A DNA stretch of 64,000 nucleotides from Bacteroidota bacterium (GTDB lineage: Bacteria; Bacteroidota; Bacteroidia; NS11-12g; UBA9320), in assembly GCA_002746305.1 (NCBI GenBank), contig NVWV01000012.1, forward strand, positions 1-64,000. The letters are read 5' to 3'. Below are positions 10,125-18,699 of the stretch, piece by piece. Both the position numbers and the translations under genes were made by a program. Numbering within the stretch: the stretch's first letter is position 1; each line of letters starts with the position of its first letter. Below the pieces are notes generated by a model. The model was not told the origin of the DNA. It saw only the letters and a program-made list of their open reading frames with translations, and made no database searches.

Positions 10125-10922
10125 CTATACCAATGTTTTGAGAAAGGCAACTGGTGTGCCGAGGAAAACTTCAGCCTCTCGAAGAAACTCTTTGGTAACA
10201 TCAGACAAATGGTATTCATCCTTATGCTGTTTCTCATTTGTGTTAATCAGGTCAGTAGATTGCAGGTAGCGTTCTACTTCTTCAGCTATTATTTTTGGAG
10301 TATGCAATACTTTTAACCCATTGCTAAAGAATTTTTCTATTTGCTGATATATAATTGGATAATGAGTACAAGCTGGAATAATCAACTCTACATTCTCAAA
10401 ATTTTCAAAATACCTTTCAAATACAGGGAAAAGGACTTTCTCATCCAAAAAGCCATCTTCTATTAAAGGGACTAATAATGGAGTAGCTCTTGCTACTATT
10501 TCAAGATTTGGATTGCGTTTTTCAAGTGCTTCATTGAACATACCACTTCCCACCGTTTTACGTGTACCAATTACTCCTATTTTGGTATACTTGGTTTGGG
10601 TTGCAATCAGGTCAACTATCGGAGATATGACCTCAATAATTTGATCTTTCGAGTATGGGAGATTCGTTGCTTTTTTAATTACTGTAGCTGCACTATTGCA
10701 AGCCACAACTATCATTTTACAGTCTCTACTCTTTAGAAAAGTAGTAATTGCTTTCACATAACTAATAAGAGCTTCTCCGCTCTTATCTCCATAAGGTAAA
10801 TGAGCAGTGTCACCATAATAGATGAACTGCTCATTTGGAAGTTTTTTTTGCAAGGCTTTTAGAATGGTAAGACCACCAAGCCCTGAATCAAAAACGCCTA
10901 TAGGTTGTGACGCTTTGATAAT
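10125..10922 (-). CDS. murI: Glutamate racemase, no standard start codon
   Basis: MurI makes D-glutamate for peptidoglycan in the cytoplasm. Both catalytic cysteines are present (VVACNSAA and PACTHYPII), as is the N-terminal IGVFDSGLGG loop with the catalytic Asp. That loop is encoded upstream of the only TTG in the region (10853-10851). The frame is open back to a TAG at 10940-10938, and in that stretch there is no ATG, GTG or TTG; the only plausible initiators are ATT (10922) or ATC (10919), giving IIKASQPIGVFDSG at the N-terminus. ATT begins 4 bases after the ompH stop, so coupled translation is likely. The start given here is inferred; the product is certain. Confidence 0.9.
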   Translation of the reverse strand: MIKASQPIGVFDSGLGGLTILKALQKKLPNEQFIYYGDTAHLPYGDKSGEALISYVKAITTFLKSRDCKMIVVACNSAATVIKKATNLPYSKDQIIEVISPIVDLIATQTKYTKIGVIGTRKTVGSGMFNEALEKRNPNLEIVARATPLLVPLIEDGFLDEKVLFPVFERYFENFENVELIIPACTHYPIIYQQIEKFFSNGLKVLHTPKIIAEEVERYLQSTDLINTNEKQHKDEYHLSDVTKEFLREAEVFLGTPVAFLKTLV

Positions 10923-10926
10923 CGAA

Positions 10927-11436
10927 TTATTTAACGCCTAATTTAGCTTTCACTAAAGGCATAAGATCATAAGAAGCATCGCTATAAATAATACCACTAC
11001 CTTCTGTCGTGTCCATTACATAAGCGTACCCATTTTCCTTCGCTACTTCAGCAATCGTCTTTTTCACTTTATCCAATAGTGGAGTAAGAAGTTCTTGTTG
11101 TTTTAATTGTAAATTCTCATTTGCTCTTTGTTGTAGCTCTTGATACTGCTTCTGAAGATTTTCTACTTCTTGTGTTTTTATTTCTTTCTCACTATCAGAA
11201 ACCTCTGGATTATCAAGAAGCTGCATTAGTGCATTATATTTCACTTTAGCATCATTTTCCTTCTCCCCTAGAATCCTTTTCCACATTTCTTGCTCTTTAT
11301 TTAATTGCTTTTGAATGCTATCTGCTTCTGGTAATAAGTCTATCAGCTCACTGCTATTTATGTGTCCAACCTTCGTCTGAGCTTGAACAGCAAAAGCTGC
11401 ACACATTACTACTAAAATTACGAGTACCTTTTTCAT
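10927..11436 (-). CDS. OmpH/Skp-family periplasmic chaperone (second copy)
   Basis: This 169-residue protein has a signal peptide (MKKVLVILVVMCAAFAVQAQ) and the OmpH/Skp pattern: a short beta strand (KVGHINSSELIDLLPEAD), a long charged alpha-helical hairpin rich in Gln, Glu and Lys (about 45-125), and a closing KENGYAYVMDTTEGSGIIY strand segment. Skp-like trimers hold unfolded outer-membrane proteins in the periplasm. It follows a longer OmpH paralog at 11476-12072 and precedes murI, an arrangement common in Bacteroidota, where it usually continues a bamA operon; no bamA is adjacent here. Confidence 0.9.
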   Translation of the reverse strand: MKKVLVILVVMCAAFAVQAQTKVGHINSSELIDLLPEADSIQKQLNKEQEMWKRILGEKENDAKVKYNALMQLLDNPEVSDSEKEIKTQEVENLQKQYQELQQRANENLQLKQQELLTPLLDKVKKTIAEVAKENGYAYVMDTTEGSGIIYSDASYDLMPLVKAKLGVK

Positions 11437-11475
11437 CTCTATTTTTTATTCTATTTAATTGTTTTGTCTTATAAA

Positions 11476-12072
11476 TTATCTTGGAGGTAAGTCAGAATCA
11501 TCCACATCATTGCTACCTGGAGGCAAATTATCTCCAGATCCATCTTTTGTTGGAACTACTCCGAGTTCCTCTAGGACTTCATCACTTCTATCATACTTTG
11601 GGTTCGATACAAGCATTAGCATATCTCCACTCTTATCAAAGATAAAATCTAGACCATTGGCTTTTGCAACCTTATTAATGGCCTCATAAACTTTATCCTG
11701 AATAGGTTTTACTAGCTCCGATCGCTTTTTGAAGAGTTCGCCTTCATATCCAAATTTATCATTCTGAAGCTTTTTAGCGGCCCTTTCTTTTTCAATAATC
11801 TCATTTTCCTTCTTCGTCTGCATATCTTTAGTAAGAAGTACTTTCTCTGCTTGATATTGCTTGTATAGCTTATCAATCTCTTCAAATTTTATGTCTATTT
11901 CTTCCTGCCATTCCTTACTCAGTTCGTTCAACTGATTCTGTGCCGATTTATACAATGGCATTTGAGAAAGAATGTACTCAGAGTCAACATAAGCAAACTT
12001 TTGTGCAGATGCAGATAGACTAGACATAACAAATACTGTTATGAGTATTGTGAATTTAATTATCGATTTCAT
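11476..12072 (-). CDS. OmpH/Skp-family periplasmic chaperone (first copy)
   Basis: This 198-residue protein has a signal peptide (MKSIIKFTILITVFVMSSLSASAQ), the strand KFAYVDSEYILSQMPLYKSA, a coiled-coil hairpin at about residues 45-120, and the closing KANGLDFIFDKSGDMLMLVS. It has a Pro/Asp/Gly-rich tail of about 20 residues absent from the second copy. It heads the ompH-ompH-murI cluster. A TATGTTTG -7 box lies 56 bases upstream of the ATG at 12135-12128, so the cluster probably starts its own transcript here. Confidence 0.9.
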   Translation of the reverse strand: MKSIIKFTILITVFVMSSLSASAQKFAYVDSEYILSQMPLYKSAQNQLNELSKEWQEEIDIKFEEIDKLYKQYQAEKVLLTKDMQTKKENEIIEKERAAKKLQNDKFGYEGELFKKRSELVKPIQDKVYEAINKVAKANGLDFIFDKSGDMLMLVSNPKYDRSDEVLEELGVVPTKDGSGDNLPPGSNDVDDSDLPPR

Positions 12073-12127
12073 TATATGTTGTTTCTAAGAGAATAACAGA
12101 AACTATGCTAAACCACTCAAACTGCTG

Positions 12128-12135
12128 CAAACATA
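12128..12135 (-). promoter_or_regulatory. -7 box TATGTTTG before the ompH-ompH-murI cluster
   Basis: Read on the minus strand this is TATGTTTG, an exact match to the Bacteroidota -7 element TAnnTTTG. It lies 56 bases upstream of the first ompH start. No clear TTG -33 element is seen at the usual 19-21 base spacing, so the call rests on one box and its position. Confidence 0.4.
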
Positions 12136-12206
12136 TGAAAAAATGGTACTCTCACTTGTTTTCACGGTATTTTTTAAACAATCTATTTTGTATGGTATTG
12201 TATACA

Positions 12207-12746
12207 TTAATGTGTCAATTCGATGACCTCTGAGGTAATTGTGTTGCTAACATTTAGCTCTCTGTCCATTAATTTCAGCTCTAGTTTTATTTTTTTAGGT
12301 TTTACTAATGCTGGATTAGCATCTAAATAAACATCCATAGTCCCAGAGATTCCTTTAAATTTTCCGGTAGGAGTTAGATAAGGTATTCGTTCATGTTGGT
12401 TACCATAAGGCTCATTTGTGGCAGGATTAATAAGTTCTTCATACTCTCCATTACTGTTTTCCACCAAATAAGTTACAGGTAAATTGTGAAAATATGGGCT
12501 TCTAAAATTAAATGGAGCATTTGTATCGGCGGATGTTAGGCCAATGTCACCATCACCGTCTTGATAATAAAACGAGATCTTAATTACGCTATCCTTATTT
12601 TTAATGTTCTTAATTAATTCGACTGACTCTAATTCTATTTCTGGCACATTGCTAAAACTAATTGGCTCAGTTTTACACCCAACTATACTAAACATAACTA
12701 GTAGAGTTATTACCTTTGAATATAATATGATGGCTTTGCCTGACAT
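12207..12746 (-). CDS. Lipoprotein of unknown function
   Basis: From the ATG at 12746 this is a 179-residue protein with a lipoprotein signal (MSGKAIILYSKVITLLVMF then SIVGC lipobox). A longer reading to 12788 would put 14 hydrophilic residues before the signal and is less likely. The mature part is beta-rich and contains SFYYQDGDGDIGL, an acidic motif frequent in Bacteroidota surface lipoproteins, and repeated Pro-containing loops. No enzyme motif is seen. Its start overlaps head to head with the start of the plus-strand gene at 12727, so the two share a 20-bp 5' overlap. Confidence 0.75.
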   Translation of the reverse strand: MSGKAIILYSKVITLLVMFSIVGCKTEPISFSNVPEIELESVELIKNIKNKDSVIKISFYYQDGDGDIGLTSADTNAPFNFRSPYFHNLPVTYLVENSNGEYEELINPATNEPYGNQHERIPYLTPTGKFKGISGTMDVYLDANPALVKPKKIKLELKLMDRELNVSNTITSEVIELTH

Positions 12747-13698
12747 AAATGATATTTGGTCAATTTCTGAGCACAATTTTAACGCCATTGCTTTACAGAT
12801 ATTTCAATTTCAGGTAAAAAATAACCCCATCTATGCTCAATACGTCAAATTAATTGACCAAGAACCTAGTACAATTGAGCACTACACTCAAATCCCATTT
12901 CTCCCTATATCTTTTTTTAAAACCCACAAGGTAGTTACTGGACAGTTTAAACATCAAGTTATTTTTGAGAGTAGTAGCACAACTGGCAACAATACATCTA
13001 AAAATTATGTAGAAAACATTAACCTGTACCATCTCAATTGTCTCAAAATAATCGAAGATAAATTAGGCCCCATTGACCAGTTTGAAATTCTTGGATTACT
13101 TCCAAACTATCTAGAACGTCAGAATTCTTCTCTGGTAAGTATGGTAAAATACTTAATGGATAAAAACAATCAAACTGATAGTTTTTATCTGTACAATCAT
13201 AAAGACTTGAGTCTGAAACTTCAGTCTAAAAACACTAAAAAACTCCTTTTTGGTGTGAGTTTTGCCCTTCTGGATTTTGTCTCTGAATGCCCTATTGACA
13301 GTGAATTAACTATCATAGAAACTGGAGGAATGAAAGGTCGTAAAAAAGAGATGACTAAAGAAGAAGTTTACTCTCAATTGCAGGATGGCTTCCCAAATTC
13401 GACAATCATCTCTGAATACGGAATGACAGAACTTTTCAGTCAAGCTTATTCAAATACAAAGGCTTTATATACCTGTCCCAATTGGATGAAAGTACTTCCA
13501 AGGTCCGATAATGACCCTTTGAGCAATTCTACAAATGGCCATACAGCTGCCTTAAATATCATTGATCTTGCGAACTTGCATTCATGCTCTTTTATTGCTA
13601 CTGAAGATCTTGGCAAAATTTATGAAGATGGTTCTTTTGAAGTTTCTGGTCGTATGGATCATTCAGATATAAGAGGATGTAGTTTAATGATTAGCTGA
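12727..13698 (+). CDS. LuxE-like acyl-protein synthetase / ANL-superfamily protein
   Basis: From ATG 12727 (a second ATG follows directly) the protein has 323 residues. It shows adenylate-forming signatures: a phosphate-binding loop SSSTTGNNTSKNY near residue 80, ETGGMKGRKKEM, the A5-like SEYGMTELFSQAYS and the A7/A8-like TEDLGKIYEDGSFEVSGRMDHSD. These match the LuxE acyl-protein synthetase branch, often annotated as acyltransferase in this phylum, which activates a fatty acid as acyl-AMP and transfers it to an acceptor. No LuxC/LuxD partners are nearby; substrate unknown. The small lipoprotein at 13721 follows by 22 bases but has its own -7 box. Confidence 0.75.
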   Translation: MMALPDINDIWSISEHNFNAIALQIFQFQVKNNPIYAQYVKLIDQEPSTIEHYTQIPFLPISFFKTHKVVTGQFKHQVIFESSSTTGNNTSKNYVENINLYHLNCLKIIEDKLGPIDQFEILGLLPNYLERQNSSLVSMVKYLMDKNNQTDSFYLYNHKDLSLKLQSKNTKKLLFGVSFALLDFVSECPIDSELTIIETGGMKGRKKEMTKEEVYSQLQDGFPNSTIISEYGMTELFSQAYSNTKALYTCPNWMKVLPRSDNDPLSNSTNGHTAALNIIDLANLHSCSFIATEDLGKIYEDGSFEVSGRMDHSDIRGCSLMIS

Positions 13699-13708
13699 AA
13701 ATACATTG

Positions 13709-13716
13709 TACATTTG
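13709..13716 (+). promoter_or_regulatory. -7 box TACATTTG directly before a start codon
   Basis: TACATTTG matches TAnnTTTG exactly and is only 4 bases before the ATG at 13721. Since this element sits at about -7 from the transcription start, the mRNA would begin at or next to the A of the ATG. No -33 TTG is visible at normal spacing. Confidence 0.4.
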
Positions 13717-13720
13717 ACCA

Positions 13721-14179
13721 ATGAATAAATACCTGTTAACTTTATTTCTTGCTGTTGTCTTAGTTTCATGTGCAGATGAAAAAACCAATTTCACTCATCA
13801 CATCAACAATTCAGAAACTATTAATTCTGCGGAGCTGATTTATCAAATGGGAGATAGCACTGTTTTGAAAGGTGACATAACTCAACAGGATTTGACCATT
13901 CTACGACAAGAGACATCTGTTTACAATGTAACAGTTGCCGAAAGTAATCAATCTTCTACCTTCACAAACATTCCAGCTAAGTACATACATTTAGATGCCA
14001 ATGTTGAAGTAAGCCGTAATGTATTTCATAGTTACTTCCCAGCTGAATGGAAGGAAATGAAAGGAGTAAACTATACCAGTATTAAGATTACAAATTCAGA
14101 AGATCCTGCAATATTCTATGTAGCTGTTGTACATACAGGTACTAAAAAAGAAATTGCCAAGCACTCTGAAGATTATTAA
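13721..14179 (+). CDS. Small lipoprotein of unknown function
   Basis: This 152-residue protein has a lipoprotein signal (MNKYLLTLFLAVVLVSC, lipobox LVSC). The mature part is a mixture of polar beta-strand-like segments (SAELIYQMGDSTVLKG, TSIKITNSEDPAIFYVAVVHTG) with no recognised motif. Its stop overlaps the end of the convergent nuclease gene by 4 bases. A TACATTTG box 4 bases before the ATG suggests its own, possibly leaderless, transcript. Function not assigned. Confidence 0.75.
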   Translation: MNKYLLTLFLAVVLVSCADEKTNFTHHINNSETINSAELIYQMGDSTVLKGDITQQDLTILRQETSVYNVTVAESNQSSTFTNIPAKYIHLDANVEVSRNVFHSYFPAEWKEMKGVNYTSIKITNSEDPAIFYVAVVHTGTKKEIAKHSEDY

Positions 14180-15540
14180 ACAACTTCAGTCTTCAAAATA
14201 GTATACATTTTAGGAATGGGATGATTTAAAAAGCCATTGAGTATTCGCTTAATATCATTGTTATTCTTATAGGCTATAATACAATCTGATAAATCGTCCT
14301 GAGTTAATCCTGCATCAGCGGCCACAAAACCAAAGCCCCGATAGTCTCCTTCCGCAATACTTACCACACTTTTTTCTTCATTGTTCCTTCCTGGTCCTAC
14401 AATCCAAGCATTCAACTTTTCGTCACCGTTTTCAGTTGCAGAAAGCACTCTATTGTTGTACTCCTCTTTGCTCTCCTTATTGGAACAGTAAAGACAAGCA
14501 TCTCCAAGGTAACACGTTTCTTTAGTCCGTTCCAACCCAGTATATTTAGGACATAAATTTGATTTTTCAACCAGTTGGTACAAATGGTCTTTGGCCATGA
14601 CCATAGAACTAAAACTTTGGATACTATTTTTAGCGTATTTCTTTAGAAACACGTCTATACGAAGTATGCCATCTTGTCCTTCATAATAACACACATGGTA
14701 ATCCTGAGATTTATTCTTTTGAGCCTTATTATAAGGAGGATAGTGTTTCTTTATTTCGTCTGATTCCAAGAGAAGAGCAACTAATTCGTTTCCTGTCTCC
14801 TGGTAACTCACGTGATGAATCTTTCTCAGCAATTCTGATTTCTTTCTGGATTTCTCCGTAAAATGTGAAACAATTCTTTTCTTTATGTCTTTAGCCTTTC
14901 CTACATAAAGTATCTTCATATCCTCACCTAACAGATAGTATACTCCCGCCGAATTAGGTAAGTCCTCAAACTCCTTCTTGGGCAAATTGGGAGGGAGTGT
15001 TGCTTCTCTATTCAACTGATTAAGAGAATAGTAGATGAAATCATCCTTATCTTGAGTAATGAGATAGTGAAATAATTCGACTGTTGCTTGGGTATCTCCC
15101 ATAGCTCTATGTCTATTGTGATTCTCAATCCCTAGCTGACCACATATCTTACCTAATGAATAAGAAGGGTAACCTGGTATAATACCTCTGGAAAGCCTAA
15201 CTGTACATAGCTTTTTTCTGTTAAATGAAATTGCCAAGTCTTCAAAATGGTTTTTAATTATACTATAATCAAAACTTACATTGTGGGCTATAAAAATAGT
15301 ATCACCTAAAAATGATAAAAACTCTTCAGCGATTTCTTCAAATCTAGGTGCAGTATCTACCATTGCATTTGTGATCCCAGTTAAAAGAGTTATGGATTTG
15401 GGAATAAAGACTTCGGGGTTTATTAATGTTTCATAAGAATCAAGAATTTGAATCCCATCTGTTCTAATTGCCGCAATCTCTGTAATTCTATTACCGTGGG
15501 ACCCTCCTGTGGTCTCAATATCTACTACAGTATATATCAC
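14176..15540 (-). CDS. DnaQ-type 3'-5' exonuclease fused to GIY-YIG endonuclease
   Basis: This 454-residue protein begins at a GTG. Residues 1-165 are a DEDD exonuclease: VDIETTGG (Asp, Glu), HNVSFDYSII (Asp) and HRAMGDTQATVELF (His, Asp). A UvrC-like GIY-YIG nuclease follows at about 195-275: GVYYLLGEDMKILYVGKAKDIKKRI, with the catalytic-type Glu in ALLLESDEIKKHYPPYN. The C-terminal part has a Cys cluster (CYLGDACLYC). The fusion is known in several phyla and is presumed to act in DNA repair, nicking and trimming damaged strands, but its pathway is not established. It is followed convergently by the lipoprotein gene. Confidence 0.85.
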   Translation of the reverse strand: MIYTVVDIETTGGSHGNRITEIAAIRTDGIQILDSYETLINPEVFIPKSITLLTGITNAMVDTAPRFEEIAEEFLSFLGDTIFIAHNVSFDYSIIKNHFEDLAISFNRKKLCTVRLSRGIIPGYPSYSLGKICGQLGIENHNRHRAMGDTQATVELFHYLITQDKDDFIYYSLNQLNREATLPPNLPKKEFEDLPNSAGVYYLLGEDMKILYVGKAKDIKKRIVSHFTEKSRKKSELLRKIHHVSYQETGNELVALLLESDEIKKHYPPYNKAQKNKSQDYHVCYYEGQDGILRIDVFLKKYAKNSIQSFSSMVMAKDHLYQLVEKSNLCPKYTGLERTKETCYLGDACLYCSNKESKEEYNNRVLSATENGDEKLNAWIVGPGRNNEEKSVVSIAEGDYRGFGFVAADAGLTQDDLSDCIIAYKNNNDIKRILNGFLNHPIPKMYTILKTEVV

Positions 15541-15549
15541 TAAGAGTCC

Positions 15550-16515
15550 TTAAAAAATACTTTCTATAATGGAGTCTGCACTAACACCTTCTGCTTCCGC
15601 CTTATAGTTTCTGACAATTCTATGCCTCAAAACCATCTTTGCAACTGCTTGTATATCTTCAATATCAGGAGAATACTTCCCATTTATTAGAGCATTTGCT
15701 TTCGCACCTATAATCAGATATTGAGACGCTCTAGGTCCAGCACCATATTCTACATAGTTATTAATTTTATCCGTAGCCAATTCTCGTCCAGCTCTTGTTC
15801 TGGCAACCAGTTTCACTGCATACTCATATACATTGTCAGCTACCGGCACTTTACGCACTAGATTCTGAAAACCAATAATTTCTTCTTTGGTTAAAATTTT
15901 CTCAACTGAATTTGACTGATGTGTCGTTGTAGCTTTTACAATGTTAATCTCCTCTTCCAAACTGGGGTAGTCCAAGATCAAGTTGAACATAAAACGGTCA
16001 AGTTGTGCTTCTGGCAGCGGGTATGTACCCTCCTGCTCTATCGGATTTTGAGTAGCAAGTACAAAAAAAGGTTTGGGCAACTGGTATTCCGTACCATTTA
16101 CTGTTACCGTTTTTTCCTGCATGGCTTCTAGTAATGCAGCTTGTGTTTTAGGTGGTGTACGGTTAATCTCATCCGCTAAAACTATATTGGAGAAAACAGG
16201 TCCTTTGTTGAACTTAAAACTTCTATTTTCATCCAATATTTCCGAGCCTACAATATCACTAGGCATTAGATCAGGTGTAAATTGGATACGATTAAAACTC
16301 ATATCGAATGCTTCGCTTATGGTTTTAACCAATAGTGTTTTTGCCAACCCTGGCACACCTATCAATAACGCATGACCGTTACTAATGATACTTGTAATCA
16401 CACCATTAACAACATCGTGCTGCCCTACAATTACCTTACCTATTTCTTTTTTAAGTCCATCGACTCTGTGAGCTAACGCATCCGCAGCTTCCTTGTCATC
16501 TGAAAAATCTATCAT
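15550..16515 (-). CDS. MoxR-family AAA+ ATPase
   Basis: This 321-residue protein has the MoxR layout: Walker A variant GVPGLAKT at about residues 54-61, Walker B VLADEINR near 115, sensor 1 ATQNPIEQEGTYPLPEAQLDRF near 155-175, and a C-terminal lid with GPRASQYL. MoxR ATPases remodel or insert cofactors into partner proteins, often VWA proteins, but no VWA gene is adjacent here. It lies 1 bp after the SurA-like gene on the same strand and is likely the last or near-last gene of the parvulin operon, an arrangement repeated across Bacteroidota. Confidence 0.9.
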   Translation of the reverse strand: MIDFSDDKEAADALAHRVDGLKKEIGKVIVGQHDVVNGVITSIISNGHALLIGVPGLAKTLLVKTISEAFDMSFNRIQFTPDLMPSDIVGSEILDENRSFKFNKGPVFSNIVLADEINRTPPKTQAALLEAMQEKTVTVNGTEYQLPKPFFVLATQNPIEQEGTYPLPEAQLDRFMFNLILDYPSLEEEINIVKATTTHQSNSVEKILTKEEIIGFQNLVRKVPVADNVYEYAVKLVARTRAGRELATDKINNYVEYGAGPRASQYLIIGAKANALINGKYSPDIEDIQAVAKMVLRHRIVRNYKAEAEGVSADSIIESIF

Positions 16516-16516
16516 A

Positions 16517-17863
16517 TCAATTGCTTAACCCTTGCCACTCTTTTAATTCACTGCATGAAGAATACTTTTTATCAATCCATACATAAACTCCATTTTTATA
16601 TTCTAAAACCCAGTCTTTCACAATTTGTTCTTGCTTCTTTTCTAGAGCTAGTGACTGTACTTTTTGGTAATCATCTTTAAGATTTGCTTTGTGTGCTGGA
16701 ACCACTTTTCTAAGATAAAAAAAACGATATCCTGTGCTACCATCAAGATCTATAAACTGTTGCACCACAGAATACTCTCCAACCTTTAAAATATCCAGTT
16801 GAGCCTTCACCAATGGCTCTAAAGCCTCAGCAGGAACTTGTTGAGAGCCGGTACTTGGATCTGCATAAAACCCACAATTATCTTTTGTCTGATTGTTTGT
16901 GCTATACTTTGAAGCAACTTGACACATGCTTAACTTTCCTTCTTTCACATCATTGATTAATCCCTTCATTTGTGCTTTTAAAGCAACCAAATCGCTATTC
17001 ACAATTAGTGGTTTTACAAGTATGTGTCTCGCATTTACTTTTTCACCCTTTCTATCAATTAGTTGAAGAATATGGTATCCATACTCTGTCTCTATAATAT
17101 CTGAGATGCTATCGGGCTTAAGTTTAAAAGCTACTCTTTCAAAAGGGCCTACCATTTGACCTCGAGAGAAATAGCCTAACTCCCCACCATTGATGGCAGT
17201 ACCTTGGTCATCACTATTTGATCTAGCCGAATAACCAAACTCGTATATTCCGTTTACAATGTCTTCTCTAATCTTAGTTATTTTTTCCAGAGCATATTCT
17301 TTTGCATATTCACTTGGTTTGGGTTTCATTGAAATCTGAGCTAACTCAACTTCTTTGCCAAACTCTGGTAAACTATCTTTTGGTATTTCAGCAAAGAATA
17401 TACGTACATCCGTAGGGGATGCCTTTACAGAAGACACCAATGCTTGTTGCACCTGTTGGGTTATCATTTGTTCTTCAATTTTAGGCCTCATCTGCTCTTT
17501 ATATTCAGCTATTGACTTGCCCAAATACTGCTCCAACTTTTTCTCTCCTCCTATTTGCGAAGAATAGTACTTTATTCTTCTATCCATTTCATCAGCAACT
17601 CTATCTCCTGATGCATAAATACTATCCAATGCTCCCTTGTGAAGATACAGCTTCTGAATAATCAACTGATTTAACACCTCACACTTGAGGTCGCCTTCGT
17701 AGATTTCCATGTCCTTCTTTGCTTGTGCATACTCTGCCTCAAGTTCTGACTTCATGATAATGTTATCTCCTATCACTGCCACTATTTCATCTATTACTCT
17801 TATGTTTTGAGCCCAAGAATTGAATCCTGTAATCAGGAATATGGCTATAATTATTTTTTTCAA
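16517..17863 (-). CDS. SurA-like periplasmic peptidyl-prolyl isomerase, two parvulin domains
   Basis: This 448-residue protein has a signal peptide (KKIIIAIFLITGFNSWAQ), a SurA-type N-terminal chaperone region (about 20-170) and two parvulin domains at about 170-275 (GGELGYFSRGQMVGPFERVAF) and 280-385 (NARHILVKP). SurA proteins fold outer-membrane proteins in the periplasm. The start codon is TTG at 17863, overlapping the upstream gene's TGA as TTGA; the next Met would remove the signal peptide, so TTG is well supported. Second of three consecutive PPIase-type genes read right to left before moxR, here the third in order. Confidence 0.9.
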   Translation of the reverse strand: MKKIIIAIFLITGFNSWAQNIRVIDEIVAVIGDNIIMKSELEAEYAQAKKDMEIYEGDLKCEVLNQLIIQKLYLHKGALDSIYASGDRVADEMDRRIKYYSSQIGGEKKLEQYLGKSIAEYKEQMRPKIEEQMITQQVQQALVSSVKASPTDVRIFFAEIPKDSLPEFGKEVELAQISMKPKPSEYAKEYALEKITKIREDIVNGIYEFGYSARSNSDDQGTAINGGELGYFSRGQMVGPFERVAFKLKPDSISDIIETEYGYHILQLIDRKGEKVNARHILVKPLIVNSDLVALKAQMKGLINDVKEGKLSMCQVASKYSTNNQTKDNCGFYADPSTGSQQVPAEALEPLVKAQLDILKVGEYSVVQQFIDLDGSTGYRFFYLRKVVPAHKANLKDDYQKVQSLALEKKQEQIVKDWVLEYKNGVYVWIDKKYSSCSELKEWQGLSN

Positions 17864-18696
17864 AATGTTTTTATCTGTTTGTCTCTATACGCTTTATCTA
17901 GCAATTTTGTTTCAATTGACTTTACTAATTTTTGCTGACGCTTCATTAATAGTATCTCTTTAATGTTATCTCGTTCTATTGAAAACGGAGAAGTAGAACT
18001 TCTTATTTTAAAATCAATAATTTTAATAAAGTAAACAAAGCTACCATCGTTTAATTTTATGTACTTATTATTATTTAAATAGTGTTCCTGCCCATAAGTC
18101 ACGATTGGGATTTCTTTTAAGATGTCGTCAAAAGACACCCAATTGGTATTGTCCAAATAATAATTACCTCCTTGCTCTGCATATCCTTTTAGCGTGCTAT
18201 AGATTGATTCGTCACCTGCCTTAAAATTTGACCAAAACAGGTCTATATCGTCAGCATCTTTTGAGATCTTAAAGAAGTTGATCTTCAAAATATTTTGAGA
18301 AAGTTCAAACTCATCTTTATGACTATCATAGTAATCTTCCAACTCTAACGGAGTAAAAGCAGTGTCCATTTGTTCCAGAGCAAGTTTGTTTAAGACTTCA
18401 TAGGTTAGCAAATCAATTTTGTATTGTTCAAGCTGAGAAGATTTATCCTTTTCGCTATCACTTAAAACTCGGTTTGCTTCATTCAAAAGCACTTGCTTAC
18501 TAATCCAAACGTTGATATACTCTCTCGTTATAAACACACTATCTTCAAAACTAGCATCGTCGGTTATAAGCTTTTTTAAATCCACGTCATACAATTTTTC
18601 GCCATACGCTTCTGCCAAAACGCCTCCCTTATTCTCTTTACTACATGCAAAGAGTAGGCAACTAACAACTAAAAATATGGCGATCTTTTTTCTCAA
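17860..18696 (-). CDS. Periplasmic PPIase-like lipoprotein
   Basis: This 278-residue protein has a lipoprotein signal (RKKIAIFLVVSCLLFAC) and a SurA/PpiC-like helical N-terminal region, but no convincing parvulin core: the usual GGxLGxxxxxQ-type segment is replaced by EQGGNYYLDNTNWVSFDD. It is probably a lipid-anchored chaperone relative that lost isomerase activity. The start is TTG at 18696; no ATG exists that would retain the signal. It overlaps the following surA-like gene by 4 bases and follows the larger PPIase by 3 bases, so all three are clearly one operon. Confidence 0.75.
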   Translation of the reverse strand: MRKKIAIFLVVSCLLFACSKENKGGVLAEAYGEKLYDVDLKKLITDDASFEDSVFITREYINVWISKQVLLNEANRVLSDSEKDKSSQLEQYKIDLLTYEVLNKLALEQMDTAFTPLELEDYYDSHKDEFELSQNILKINFFKISKDADDIDLFWSNFKAGDESIYSTLKGYAEQGGNYYLDNTNWVSFDDILKEIPIVTYGQEHYLNNNKYIKLNDGSFVYFIKIIDFKIRSSTSPFSIERDNIKEILLMKRQQKLVKSIETKLLDKAYRDKQIKTF

Positions 18697-18699
18697 GTA

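Noticed and set aside
10851..10853. TTG as the murI start
   Set aside because: It would remove the IGVFDSGLGG loop that contains the catalytic Asp, so the gene must start upstream.
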